A stretch of 64,000 bases of DNA. It comes from Arthrobacter antioxidans (GTDB lineage Bacteria; Actinomycetota; Actinomycetes; Actinomycetales; Micrococcaceae). Positions within the stretch are counted from its first letter, which is position 1; each line of letters starts with the position of its first letter. The notes below the pieces were generated by a model. It was given only the letters and a program-made list of their open reading frames with translations, did not search any database and had not been told where the DNA came from. Shown piece by piece: positions 37,824 to 47,448 of this stretch. The translations under genes were made by a program, and so were the position numbers. The stretch is taken from positions 930,001 to 994,000 of the forward strand of contig NZ_CP095501.1 of NCBI RefSeq assembly GCF_023100725.1, in the 5' to 3' direction.

Positions 37824-38564
37824 TCAGGCGGTGTCGGCCAGGGTGCCGAGGTACAGCTGGATGACCTTCGGGTCCTTCATCAGCTCGCGGCCGGTGCCCG
37901 TGTAGGCATCCTTGCCCTGGTCCAGCACGTAGGCGCGGTCGCAGATCTGCAGGCAGCGGCGCGCGTTCTGCTCCACCATGATCACCGAGACCCCGGCCCG
38001 GTTGATCTCGTGCACGCGGAGGAACGTCTCGTCCTGCTTCACCGGGGAGAGGCCGGCCGAGGGCTCGTCCAGCAGCAGCACCGCCGGGTCCATCATCAGG
38101 GCCCGGCCCATCGCGACCATCTGGCGCTCGCCGCCGGAGAGCGATCCTGCCCGCTGCGCCCGCCGTTTCGCCAGTTCCGGGAAGAGGCTCGCCACGAAGT
38201 CGAAGCGCTCCGTGAAGTCCTTCGGCCTCTGGTACATGCCCATCTGGAGGTTCTCCTCGATGGTCAGGGTGGAGAAGACGTTGTTGTTCTGCGGCACGAA
38301 GCCGACGCCCAGGCTGACGAGCTTGTTCGCCTTCAGGCCCGTGAGGTCCTGCCCGCGGACGATGACGGTACCGGAATGCACCTTCACGAGCCCGAACATC
38401 GCCTTCAGGAGCGTCGACTTGCCGGCGCCGTTCGGGCCGATGATCCCGATGAGCTCACCGCGGCGGGCCTCGATGCTGCACCCGTTGAGGATGTTCACGC
38501 CGGGCAGGTAGCCCGCGACGAGATCCGTGACCTTGACGACGGAGTCGCCCTCGAACTCAGCCAT
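37824..38564 (-). CDS. livF: Branched-chain amino acid ABC transporter ATPase LivF
   Basis: A 246-residue ATP-binding subunit. It has Walker A GPNGAGKST at about 44-52, signature LSGGERQM, Walker B LLLDEPSAGLSP and EQNARRCLQICDRAYVLDQG, which is the LivF pattern. The ATG shares its A with the livG stop (TAATG), so translation is coupled. It is the last gene of livH-M-G-F. Confidence 0.92.
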   Translation of the reverse strand: MAEFEGDSVVKVTDLVAGYLPGVNILNGCSIEARRGELIGIIGPNGAGKSTLLKAMFGLVKVHSGTVIVRGQDLTGLKANKLVSLGVGFVPQNNNVFSTLTIEENLQMGMYQRPKDFTERFDFVASLFPELAKRRAQRAGSLSGGERQMVAMGRALMMDPAVLLLDEPSAGLSPVKQDETFLRVHEINRAGVSVIMVEQNARRCLQICDRAYVLDQGKDAYTGTGRELMKDPKVIQLYLGTLADTA

Positions 38565-39706
38565 TACTTCGTCTCCTCATCCTTGTGCGCGGGGCCCGCC
38601 GCGTTCGGCTCGCCTCCGAGCTCGACGACCCCGCGGCCGAGGAGCCCTTCGTCCTCGGTGCCGATGACCGATTCCTCGTCGTGGGCCAGCTCCGCCTCGA
38701 GGCGCTCGATGCCCTCCGAATCGCCGAGGTCCACGTCGTGGTGGGCGCCCAGGTAGGCGTCGATCACGGCCTGGTCCTTCATGACGATGGCGGGCGGACC
38801 CTCCGCGACCACCTTGCCCTCGGCCATGACCACGACCCAGTCGGCGATGTGGCGGACCATCTGCATGTCGTGCTCGACGAACAGGACGGTCATGCCCTCC
38901 GCCTTCAGGTTCTTGATGTGTTCCAGCAGCGACTGCGTGAGCGCCGGATTGACGCCCGCCATCGGCTCGTCGAGCATCACGAGCCGCGGCCGGACCATGA
39001 GCGCCCGTGCCATCTCCAGGAGCTTGCGCTGCCCGCCGGAGAGCGACGCCGCGTAGTCGTCGCGTTTGGTGTCGAGCTTGAACTTCTCCAGCAACACCTC
39101 GGCCTGCTTCGTGATGTCGCGTTCCCGCCCACCCCAGATGCCCTTGAACAGGGCCCGCGCGAGGCTCTCACCGGGCTGGTCCGCGGCACCCAGACGCATG
39201 TTCTCCATGACCGTGAGCTTGCCCATGACCTTGGTGAGCTGGAACGTGCGCACCATGCCCATCCGGGCCACCTTGTGCGAGGCGACCTTGGCGAGCGGCT
39301 TGCCGTCGAACTCCCAGTCACCGCTGTTCGGTGTGTCGAACCCGGTGAGCAGGTTGAACAGGGTCGTCTTGCCGGCGCCGTTGGGGCCGATCAGGGCGGT
39401 GATCTTGTGCCGTGGGATCTCGAGGTGCTCGACGTCGACGGCGTTGATGCCGCCGAAGCTGCGGGTCACCTTCCGGGCGACGACGATGGGGTCGCGCTTG
39501 CTGCACCCCGGCTTCGCCTCCCCGGTGGCGATGGGCTCGGAGTCCGTCATGTAGTCCTGGCCCGGCGGGGCGGCGCCGGCAGCGGAACCGCCTTCCGCGG
39601 CGTGCGCGCCGGACGCGACCGGAGCGGCGTCGCCGGGGGCGACCTCCGGCTCGTTCCCGCTGTCGTGACTGTTGTCGTGCGTGTTCCCACTGTGGTTGCC
39701 GGTCAT
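38564..39706 (-). CDS. livG: Branched-chain amino acid ABC transporter ATPase LivG
   Basis: A 380-residue ATP-binding subunit, much longer than the usual 255. The ABC core (about 72-325) has GPNGAGKTT, LSGGQRKLLEMARAL, LDEPMAGVNP and EHDMQMV. It is preceded by about 70 low-complexity residues rich in Gly, His, Asn and Ala, and followed by an acidic tail of about 50 residues. The ATG at 39706 overlaps the livM stop (ATGA) and is chosen for that; an internal Met about 52 residues on (MTDSEP) is an alternative start that would remove most of the extension. Confidence 0.88.
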   Translation of the reverse strand: MTGNHSGNTHDNSHDSGNEPEVAPGDAAPVASGAHAAEGGSAAGAAPPGQDYMTDSEPIATGEAKPGCSKRDPIVVARKVTRSFGGINAVDVEHLEIPRHKITALIGPNGAGKTTLFNLLTGFDTPNSGDWEFDGKPLAKVASHKVARMGMVRTFQLTKVMGKLTVMENMRLGAADQPGESLARALFKGIWGGRERDITKQAEVLLEKFKLDTKRDDYAASLSGGQRKLLEMARALMVRPRLVMLDEPMAGVNPALTQSLLEHIKNLKAEGMTVLFVEHDMQMVRHIADWVVVMAEGKVVAEGPPAIVMKDQAVIDAYLGAHHDVDLGDSEGIERLEAELAHDEESVIGTEDEGLLGRGVVELGGEPNAAGPAHKDEETK

Positions 39707-40683
39707 GCGAACGCCAGCTCCTTCTTGTTGCCCAGGACGCCTTGCGGCCTGAAGATCATGAGCAGCATCAGGGCCACACCCACGAGGATGTAGCGCAGCT
39801 GACCCGCCTGGGAATTGTCGAGGAACGTGATGGCCCCGATCTCGATCAGGCCGTACAGGATCCCCTGCGTCAGCGAGAGCACCACCCAGAAGATCATCGC
39901 CCCGATGACCGGTCCGAGGACCGTGGCCATGCCGCCGAGGAGGAGGCACGTGTAGAGGAAGAACGTCAGTTCCGTCGCGTAGTTCGCGGGCTGGACGGCG
40001 CCGCGCGGCAGCGTGAAGATGATGCCCGCGATCGATCCGAGGACACCGCCGATGATCAGGGCCTGCATCTTGTAGGCGTACACGTTCTTGCCGAGCGAGC
40101 GCACGGCGTTCTCGTCCTCGCGGATGCCCTTCAGCACGCGGCCCCAGGGGCTGCGCATGAGGAGCCAGACGAGGAGGCACGCGATGGCGACGACGGTCCA
40201 GGCGACCAGGCGGATCCACAGGTCGCGCTCGTTCATCGCGAGCGGACCGATGTTGTAGGTCCCCTGCGGGAAGGGGTTGAGCCCGAAGAACCCGCCCTCG
40301 AACGCCGCGAGCCCGTTGGCCGAACCCGTGACCTCCGTGAGTCCGTTGGTGGTCACGATGTAGCGGACGATCTCCGCGGCCGCGATGGTCACGATCGCCA
40401 GGTAGTCCGCCCGCAGGCGGAGGGTCGGTATGCCGAGGATGATCGCGAAGATCACGGAGGCCACGACGGCCACCAGGACGGCCACCGGGAGCGGTGCGCC
40501 GAAGCTGAGGGTCGCGATGGCGTAACCGTAGGCGCCGACGGCCATGAAGCCGGCCTGCCCGAAGTTCAGGAGGCCCGAGTAGCCGAAGTGCACCGCGAGG
40601 CCGAGGGCCGCAAGGGCGTACGCCGCCGTGGTGGGGCTGATCATCTCGCCGAAGGCGTTGATGAGGATGTTTCCGAAGTCCAT
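39703..40683 (-). CDS. livM: Branched-chain amino acid ABC transporter permease LivM
   Basis: A 326-residue inner-membrane permease with about nine spans. Family features are HFGYSGLLNFGQAGFMAVGAY, TLRLRADYLAIVTIAAAEI and the coupling segment SPWGRVLKGIREDENAVRSLGKN. It starts 9 nt after livH and overlaps livG by 4 nt. With LivH it forms the transmembrane channel. Confidence 0.92.
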   Translation of the reverse strand: MDFGNILINAFGEMISPTTAAYALAALGLAVHFGYSGLLNFGQAGFMAVGAYGYAIATLSFGAPLPVAVLVAVVASVIFAIILGIPTLRLRADYLAIVTIAAAEIVRYIVTTNGLTEVTGSANGLAAFEGGFFGLNPFPQGTYNIGPLAMNERDLWIRLVAWTVVAIACLLVWLLMRSPWGRVLKGIREDENAVRSLGKNVYAYKMQALIIGGVLGSIAGIIFTLPRGAVQPANYATELTFFLYTCLLLGGMATVLGPVIGAMIFWVVLSLTQGILYGLIEIGAITFLDNSQAGQLRYILVGVALMLLMIFRPQGVLGNKKELAFA

Positions 40684-40692
40684 GAAGAGCCC

Positions 40693-42033
40693 CTAACCTA
40701 TGCGCTCACGGCGGCCGAGGATGCCCTGTGGCCGGAAGAGGAGCACGAGAATCAGAATGAGCAGCGCCCCGACGTACTTGAGGTCCGCCTCCAGCCAGAT
40801 CGTGGAGATCTCCACGAACAGGCCGACGATGATGGAACCGACGAGGGCGCCGAAGACCGTCCCCAGGCCACCGAGCGTGACCCCGGCGAAGATGAGCAGC
40901 AGGATCTGCTGGCCCATGTTGTAGGAGACGCCGGGACGATAGTAGGCCCACAGGATCCCGCCGAGGGCGGCGAGCATGCCGCCGATGACCCAGACGATCC
41001 TGATGACGCGGTCCACATCGATGCCCGACGCCGCGGCGAGGGCGGGGTTGTCGGCGACCGCGCGGGTGGCCTTGCCGATGCGCGTGCGCAGGAGCAGGAA
41101 GGCGACCAGCAGGATGACCACGAGGCTCACGATCAGCGAGATCAGGTTGTTGCGGGAGATGGACACCGAACCGAGGTCGATGATCTCGCTCTGCGACCCA
41201 GGCAGCTGCTGGGTGGCTCCGCCGAAGAAGAACTGGATGGTGTAGCGCAGCGCGAGCGCGAGGCCGATGCTCACGATCATCATGGGGACGAGGCCCGTCC
41301 CGCGGCGCCGGAGGGGTTTCCAGAGACCGGCGTCCTGCACGTAGCCGAGCAGGCCGCCACCGATGACCGCCAGGACGATCGCGACGCCGATCGGCAGCCC
41401 GGCGGCCGAGAAGGCGAAGGCGAGGACCGCGCCGATGGTCACCATCTCGCCGTGGGCGAAGTTGGTGAGGCCCGTGGTGCCGAAGATCAGGGAGAGTCCG
41501 ACGGCGCTCAGTGCCAGGAGGAGGCCGAAGCTGAAGCCTGCCAGCGCGCGCTCGGCGAGGGTGTCCATGAAGGAGGCCTGCTGCGACACGATGCCCTCGC
41601 CGAACAGGAAGAGGGTGGTGGCGCTCGAGGTGTTGGCGAAGGTCACCTCACGGGGATTCTCCTGGCCCTCCGCGAGGGCGACCCCCTCCGGCAGCGTCTC
41701 CTCGTCGACCTCCACCTCGTAGGTGCCCTGCTCGGGGACGCCGATGCTCCAGGCACCATTGGGACCGGATGTGGCTTCGCCTTCGAAGCCGTTGCCCGTG
41801 GCGGTGACCGTCACGCCGGCGATGGGTCCGTCGACACCGCGGAGGACGCCGCCGATCCGATTGTCGAACTGCTGGGCCTGGATGGTGGCGGCGGTCTGCG
41901 TCTGATGCACCGCCGGGACGGACGACTGCTGGGACGCCTGCGCCGCGGGGGCGCCGAGCAGCACGATCATCAGGAGGCCGAGCACCAGGAGCAGCGACCT
42001 CCTGATCCGTGCAGGCGTGGACATGGTGATCAA
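40693..42033 (-). CDS. livH: LivH permease with N-terminal secreted Ig-like domain
   Basis: A 446-residue protein. Residues 1 to about 33 look like a signal peptide ending APAAQA. About 55-140 form a beta-rich domain resembling carboxypeptidase-regulatory or Ig-like folds (IGGVLRGVDGPIAGVTVTA, GAWSIGVPEQGTYEVEV). From about 155 on it is a normal LivH permease (GTTGLTNFAHGEMVTIGA, RTRIGKATRAVADNPALAAASG). LivH is usually about 290-300 residues, so the added domain would face outside. The TTG at 42033 is chosen because GGAGG lies 8 nt upstream; ATG 42024 and GTG 42048 are alternatives. Confidence 0.85.
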   Translation of the reverse strand: MITMSTPARIRRSLLLVLGLLMIVLLGAPAAQASQQSSVPAVHQTQTAATIQAQQFDNRIGGVLRGVDGPIAGVTVTATGNGFEGEATSGPNGAWSIGVPEQGTYEVEVDEETLPEGVALAEGQENPREVTFANTSSATTLFLFGEGIVSQQASFMDTLAERALAGFSFGLLLALSAVGLSLIFGTTGLTNFAHGEMVTIGAVLAFAFSAAGLPIGVAIVLAVIGGGLLGYVQDAGLWKPLRRRGTGLVPMMIVSIGLALALRYTIQFFFGGATQQLPGSQSEIIDLGSVSISRNNLISLIVSLVVILLVAFLLLRTRIGKATRAVADNPALAAASGIDVDRVIRIVWVIGGMLAALGGILWAYYRPGVSYNMGQQILLLIFAGVTLGGLGTVFGALVGSIIVGLFVEISTIWLEADLKYVGALLILILVLLFRPQGILGRRERIG

Positions 42034-42060
42034 GATGGGAACCTCCACGGTGGGGGCAAG

Positions 42061-42123
42061 CCCGGCGGCGGACCGCCGGGATCAGTAGGTGTGACGAGTG
42101 TCACGGACGTGGGGATCACTTTA
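42061..42123 (-). promoter_or_regulatory. livH promoter, palindrome and leader hairpin
   Basis: On the minus strand, TAAAGT (42123-42118) is a likely -10. Just downstream is the palindrome GTGAC-GAGT-GTCAC (42091-42104), related to one upstream of the binding-protein gene. A perfect hairpin CCCGGCGG-CGGA-CCGCCGGG (42061-42080) follows in the leader, 28 nt before the start. The rest of the gap up to 42322 carries the start region of the Bax inhibitor-1 gene and nothing else I can name. Confidence 0.45.
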
Positions 42124-42322
42124 CTAGGGGCGTGTTTCACCTCTTCGCAAAAGCATCCGGCGAAGGTAGCAATTCGATAACGAAAGTTTTACCAAGGCTC
42201 CTTGGTGTTGAAATTCCGTCCAGGTGTGAGCACGGTCGCTGCAGGGAACAAACCCGGGGCCGAACCGTTGCACTTGATAGGGTTCGTACGACACTCAGCC
42301 CCCTATTGGAGGACTACAGAAA

Positions 42323-43174
42323 ATGGCACTTGGCGGTAATCCGGTATTCAACGGGAAGACCTTCCGTTCCGCTACCCGGGGCGGCAACCAGGCGGCGGGG
42401 GCGGGCACCACGATGTACGCCGGCCAGACCATGGCGAACCAGCAGCAGCTGGAGCACATGTACAACCAGCCGTCCGCCGGACCCGCGCAGACGGGGCGCA
42501 TGACCTTCGACGACGTGATCGTGAAGACGCTGCTCTGCCTCGGCGTCGTGCTCGTGGGCGCTGCGATCCCCGCCTTCGTCCTACCGGGCCTCGCACTGCC
42601 CCTCATGGTCATCGGTGCGCTCGGCGGCTTCGTGCTCGGCCTCGTCAACGCCTTCCGGCGTGAGCCGTCGCCGGCGCTCATCATCGCCTACGCGGCCCTG
42701 GAGGGTCTGTTCGTCGGCGGGCTCACGATGTTCTTCGAAGCCATGTGGCCGGGTATCGCGGTCCAGGCCGTGGTCGGCACCTTCATCGTCTTCGGCGTCA
42801 CGCTGGCGCTGTTCAAGAGCGGCAAGGTGCGTGCGACCCCCAAGGCGATGAAGTTCTTCATGATCGCGATGATCAGCTACGCGCTGTTCTCGCTGGTCAA
42901 CCTCGGCATGATGCTCTTCGGCGCGACGGACAGCATGTTCGGGATGCGCGACATCGAGATCTTCGGCATCCCCCTGGGTGTGTTCATCGGCATCCTCGCC
43001 ATCGGCCTCGCGGCCTTCTCCCTGATCATCGACTTCACCTCGATCAGCGAGGGCGTCCGCAACGGCGCACCCCAGAAGTACTCGTGGACCGCGGCCTTCG
43101 GCCTGACCGTCACGCTGATCTGGCTGTACGTCGAGATCCTGCGCCTGCTCGCGATCCTTCGCGGCAGCGACTAG
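42323..43174 (+). CDS. Bax inhibitor-1/YccA family membrane protein
   Basis: A 283-residue protein with a cytoplasmic N-terminus of about 60 residues and seven hydrophobic segments. The family pattern is seen in AYAALEGLFVGGLTMFFE and LIIDFTSISEGV near the C-terminus. The actinobacterial members often begin NPVFNGKTFR-like, as here. TMBIM/BI-1 proteins are linked to calcium leak and stress in other organisms; the bacterial role is unclear. The ATG has TTGGAGGA upstream. It is followed by a very strong terminator. Confidence 0.88.
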   Translation: MALGGNPVFNGKTFRSATRGGNQAAGAGTTMYAGQTMANQQQLEHMYNQPSAGPAQTGRMTFDDVIVKTLLCLGVVLVGAAIPAFVLPGLALPLMVIGALGGFVLGLVNAFRREPSPALIIAYAALEGLFVGGLTMFFEAMWPGIAVQAVVGTFIVFGVTLALFKSGKVRATPKAMKFFMIAMISYALFSLVNLGMMLFGATDSMFGMRDIEIFGIPLGVFIGILAIGLAAFSLIIDFTSISEGVRNGAPQKYSWTAAFGLTVTLIWLYVEILRLLAILRGSD

Positions 43175-43210
43175 CAGCACCAGGGCGCAGTCCGGCGCCC
43201 TGCTCCTTCA

Positions 43211-43252
43211 CGCGAAGAGACCCGCAACCTCCCGGTTGCGGGTCTCTTCGCG
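43211..43252. terminator. Strong bidirectional terminator
   Basis: CGCGAAGAGACCCGCAACC (43211-43229) pairs perfectly over 19 bp with 43234-43252, with loop TCCC. It separates the convergent Bax inhibitor-1 and galK genes. Confidence 0.9.
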
Positions 43253-43291
43253 TTGTGACGCTCCTGCGCTCGCCGGCGGCTGCTACTGCCC

Positions 43292-44445
<1,154 letters not shown>

Positions 44446-44449
<4 letters not shown>

Positions 44450-45576
44450 GCCTGGTCCTTCCGGGCTGTGGCGGGAGAGGCGCTGCGGAGGGCCTCCGCC
44501 ACCTTCTCCGGGGTGGTGTCGTTGATGAAGGCGCCCATGGCCGCTTCGGAACCCGCCAGGAACTTCAGCTTGTCGGCGGCACGGCGCGGGGAGGTGAGCT
44601 GGAGGTGGAGGTAGCTCGCCGGCCGCAGTGCGGCGTCGACGGGCGCCTGCTGCCACGCCGCGATGTACGGCGTGGGCGTGGGGTAGAGGGCGTCGAGCCG
44701 GCCGAGGAGCTCGAGGTAGACCGTCGTGAGCTCGTCGCGCTCCTCGCCCGTGAGACCCGCGATGTCCGCGACCTGCCGGTGGGGGACCAGATGGACCTCG
44801 ATCGGCCAGCGGGCGGCGAAGGGCACGAAGGCGCTGAAGTGCTCGCCCTCGATGACCATGCGCTCGCCGGACTGCCGTTCGGCGGCGAGGGCGTGCCCCA
44901 TGAGCGTCTGCCGTCCGCCGGAGGCCTCGAAGAACCCGGCGGCCTTCGCGGCGAGGGTCGCGGCGCGGGGCGGGATGAACGGGTAGGCGTAGATCTGCCC
45001 GTGCGGGTGCAGGAGCGTCACGCCGATGTCCGCTCCGCGGTTCTCGAAGCAGAAGACCTGCTTGATGCCGGGCATCGCGGACAGCGCCTCGGTGCGCTGG
45101 GCCCAGGCGTCGATCACGGTCCGCGCGCGCTCCGGCGGCAGGGACCCGAAGGAGCCCTCGTGCGCGGAGTCGAACGCGACGACCTCGCACCGGCCGTACG
45201 CCGTCGACGTCGTACCCCAGGCGGGGTCGGCCGGCAGGTCGCCGAGGTCGGGGCCGAAGGAGGAGAAGCGGTTCTCGAACACCACGACCTCGTAGTCGGA
45301 GGCCGGGATCTCCGAGAGGTTCGACGGCGTCGTCGGGCACAGCGGGCACTGGTCCGCGGGCGGCAGGTGGGTACGTGACTGGCGGTGGGCGGCCACCGCG
45401 ATCCACTCGCCGGTCAGGGCGTCGTAGCGGGCGGTCCCTGCCGGTCCACGCGCGGGCAGCTCGCGCGCGTCACGCGTGGCATCCACGTCGCGGTGCCGTG
45501 CGGCACTGGACTCGTGCGCGTCGAAGTAGATCAGCTCGCGCCCGTCGGACAGGCGGGTGGGGGTGATGAGGGTCAT
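44446..45576 (-). CDS. galT: Galactose-1-phosphate uridylyltransferase
   Basis: Exchanges UMP between UDP-glucose and galactose-1-phosphate in the Leloir pathway. The 376-residue protein has the catalytic HPHGQIYAYPF motif, the zinc-site Cys pair CPLC and the segment VPFAARWPIEVHLVPHR. The ATG overlaps the deoR stop (ATGA) and the stop overlaps galK, so the three genes are translationally coupled. Confidence 0.95.
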
Positions 45577-46373
45577 GGGCGCTCTTCCAGGTGGGGGTCG
45601 GTGACGGGGTCGCAGAGGATGCGGGTGTGTGCGGCGTAGTCGGTGCCGGGGTGTCGGTCGGTGACGAGGATGGCCGCGGCGTCGAGCGCCGCGACCCGGG
45701 CGAGGCTCACGACGCCGATCTTGGTGGCGTCCGCGAGCACGACGAGCCGGCCGCAGGTGCGGGCGAACGCCTGGTTGGTGTCCGCCTCGGCGAGGTTGGG
45801 CGTGGTGATGCCCGCGGCGGCGTCCACGCCGTGGGCGCCCATGAAGCACAGGTCCGCCCGGAGGGAGGAGATGGTGCCGGTCGCGAGCGGGCCCACGAGG
45901 GCCTTCGACGGGGTGAGCTCGCCGCCGGAGAGCAGCACCCTGGGGGTGCCGTCGGAGAGCGCGGCGGCGCTCAGCCTGAACAGCTCGTCCGCGAGGGGGA
46001 GCGAGTTGGTGATCACCGTCAGCCCCTGGATCCGGCTGAGGAGGGGGGCGAGGGCGAAGGTGGTGGTGCCGCCCGTCACGGAGACGGTCATGCCGGGGGC
46101 CAGGAGGGACACCGCCGTGGCCGCGATCTGCTGCTTCGCCGCGCCGCCCCGTGTCCGGTTGGCGTCGAAGCCGGCCTCGACCGAGCTGAGGCTGCCCGGG
46201 CGCACGGCTCCTCCGTGGACGCGGATCAGCGCCCCGCGGGCCTCCAGGGTGTCGATGTCCCGGCGGACCGTCATCTCCGAGACGCCGAGTGCGATCGCCA
46301 GCCCGCTCACCCGCACGGCCGGCTGCCCGGAGAGGCGCTCGAGGATCGCCGCGTGGCGCTCTGCTGCGAGCAT
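45573..46373 (-). CDS. DeoR/GlpR family transcriptional regulator
   Basis: A 266-residue repressor. The N-terminal winged helix (MLAAERHAAILERL, GVSEMTVRRDIDTLEARG, LIRVHGGAV) is followed by a DeoR-type sugar-phosphate sensor domain (TVSVTGGTTTFALAPLL, LRADLCFMGAHGVD, LADATKIG). It begins the galT-galK operon and is divergent from galM, so it probably controls galactose genes in response to a phosphorylated sugar. AGGAGG lies 5 nt before the ATG. Confidence 0.9.
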   Translation of the reverse strand: MLAAERHAAILERLSGQPAVRVSGLAIALGVSEMTVRRDIDTLEARGALIRVHGGAVRPGSLSSVEAGFDANRTRGGAAKQQIAATAVSLLAPGMTVSVTGGTTTFALAPLLSRIQGLTVITNSLPLADELFRLSAAALSDGTPRVLLSGGELTPSKALVGPLATGTISSLRADLCFMGAHGVDAAAGITTPNLAEADTNQAFARTCGRLVVLADATKIGVVSLARVAALDAAAILVTDRHPGTDYAAHTRILCDPVTDPHLEERP

Positions 46374-46502
46374 GACCCTCCTGCCGGGGACGAGACGGAA
46401 CCGAACGAGTCCGCACTGAAACGAACAAAACCTATCATAGGGCTCCCTGCCACCCCGCCGCAGGAGGAGTTCGCGCACGACCGGCGCGGGTAGCATCGCT
46501 GC
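46374..46502. promoter_or_regulatory. Divergent deoR-galTK / galM promoter region
   Basis: Minus strand: a good -10 TATGAT (46439-46434), giving a leader of about 55 nt for deoR. CGAACGAG and CGAACAAA repeats (46402-46430) lie just downstream and could be the DeoR-type operator. Plus strand: TAGCAT (46491-46496) lies 6 nt before the galM ATG. Confidence 0.5.
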
Positions 46503-47414
46503 ATGGCGACTCCACGGCCGGCAAGCGGCATCAACCACACCCTGCGGGCGGGCACGTCGACGGCCGTCGTCGCCAGCCTCGCGGCGGCCCTGCGCTCCTA
46601 CGAGTGCGCCGGCGTCGCACTCACCGAGACCTGGGGCGACGGCGACATCCCCGCGGGCGGGGGCGGGATCCTCCTCGCCCCCTGGCCCAACCGCGTGGCC
46701 GAGGGCCGCTGGTCGCTGCACGGCGAGGAACAGCGCCTCGACATCACGGAGCCGTCCAAGGGCAACGCCATCCACGGACTCCTCCGCAACACCGGCTACC
46801 GGACGGTCGACGCCGGTTCCGCCCACGCCGTCCTCGAGGCCGAGATCTTCCCCCAGCACGGCTATCCCTTCCACCTCCTCCACCGCGCCACCTACGAGCT
46901 CACCGAGGAGCAGCTCACCGTCACGCAGGAGCTGACGAACCTCTCCCCGGACGCCGCGCCCTTCGCCCTCGGCGCCCACCCCTACCTGAAGATCTCCGAC
47001 GTGCCCACGGAGGAGCTGACGCTGACGCTGCTGGCGGATCGGATGATCGAGACCGACGACCGGTCGATCCCCACCGGCACGGTGGACGTCACCGGCCAGC
47101 ACGACCTGCGGACCGGCCGGAGGATCGGTGACCTCCGGTTCGACACGGCGTTCACGGACCTCCGCACCGTCGGCGGGCGCCACGAGCACGTCCTCGCCGC
47201 CCCGGACGGACGCAGCGTCACCCTCTGGGCCGACGCCTCCTTCGCCTACGCCCACGTGTACGTGAGCACCATCTACCCCGGCGTGGACAAGGCCGTGGCC
47301 GTCGAGCCCATGACCGCCCCGGCCGACGCGTTCAACTCGGGGGAGGGCCTGCGGTGGCTCGATCCGGGCGCTTCGTTCTCGGCCCGGTGGGGGATCCTGC
47401 CGGCTCTCGGGTAG
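46503..47414 (+). CDS. galM: Aldose 1-epimerase family protein
   Basis: Interconverts alpha and beta anomers of galactose or glucose, feeding galactokinase. The 303-residue protein has the family segments LAPWPNRVAEGRW, NAIHGLLRNTGY, FALGAHPYLKI with the catalytic His, and AVEPMTAPADAFNSGEGL with the catalytic Glu. It is divergent from deoR-galT-galK, which supports the galactose role. The ATG follows TAGCAT by 6 nt and is probably leaderless. Confidence 0.88.
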   Translation: MATPRPASGINHTLRAGTSTAVVASLAAALRSYECAGVALTETWGDGDIPAGGGGILLAPWPNRVAEGRWSLHGEEQRLDITEPSKGNAIHGLLRNTGYRTVDAGSAHAVLEAEIFPQHGYPFHLLHRATYELTEEQLTVTQELTNLSPDAAPFALGAHPYLKISDVPTEELTLTLLADRMIETDDRSIPTGTVDVTGQHDLRTGRRIGDLRFDTAFTDLRTVGGRHEHVLAAPDGRSVTLWADASFAYAHVYVSTIYPGVDKAVAVEPMTAPADAFNSGEGLRWLDPGASFSARWGILPALG

Positions 47415-47448
47415 CGGGCGCGCGGGGGTTCTATGGAAAGATTGGGCC

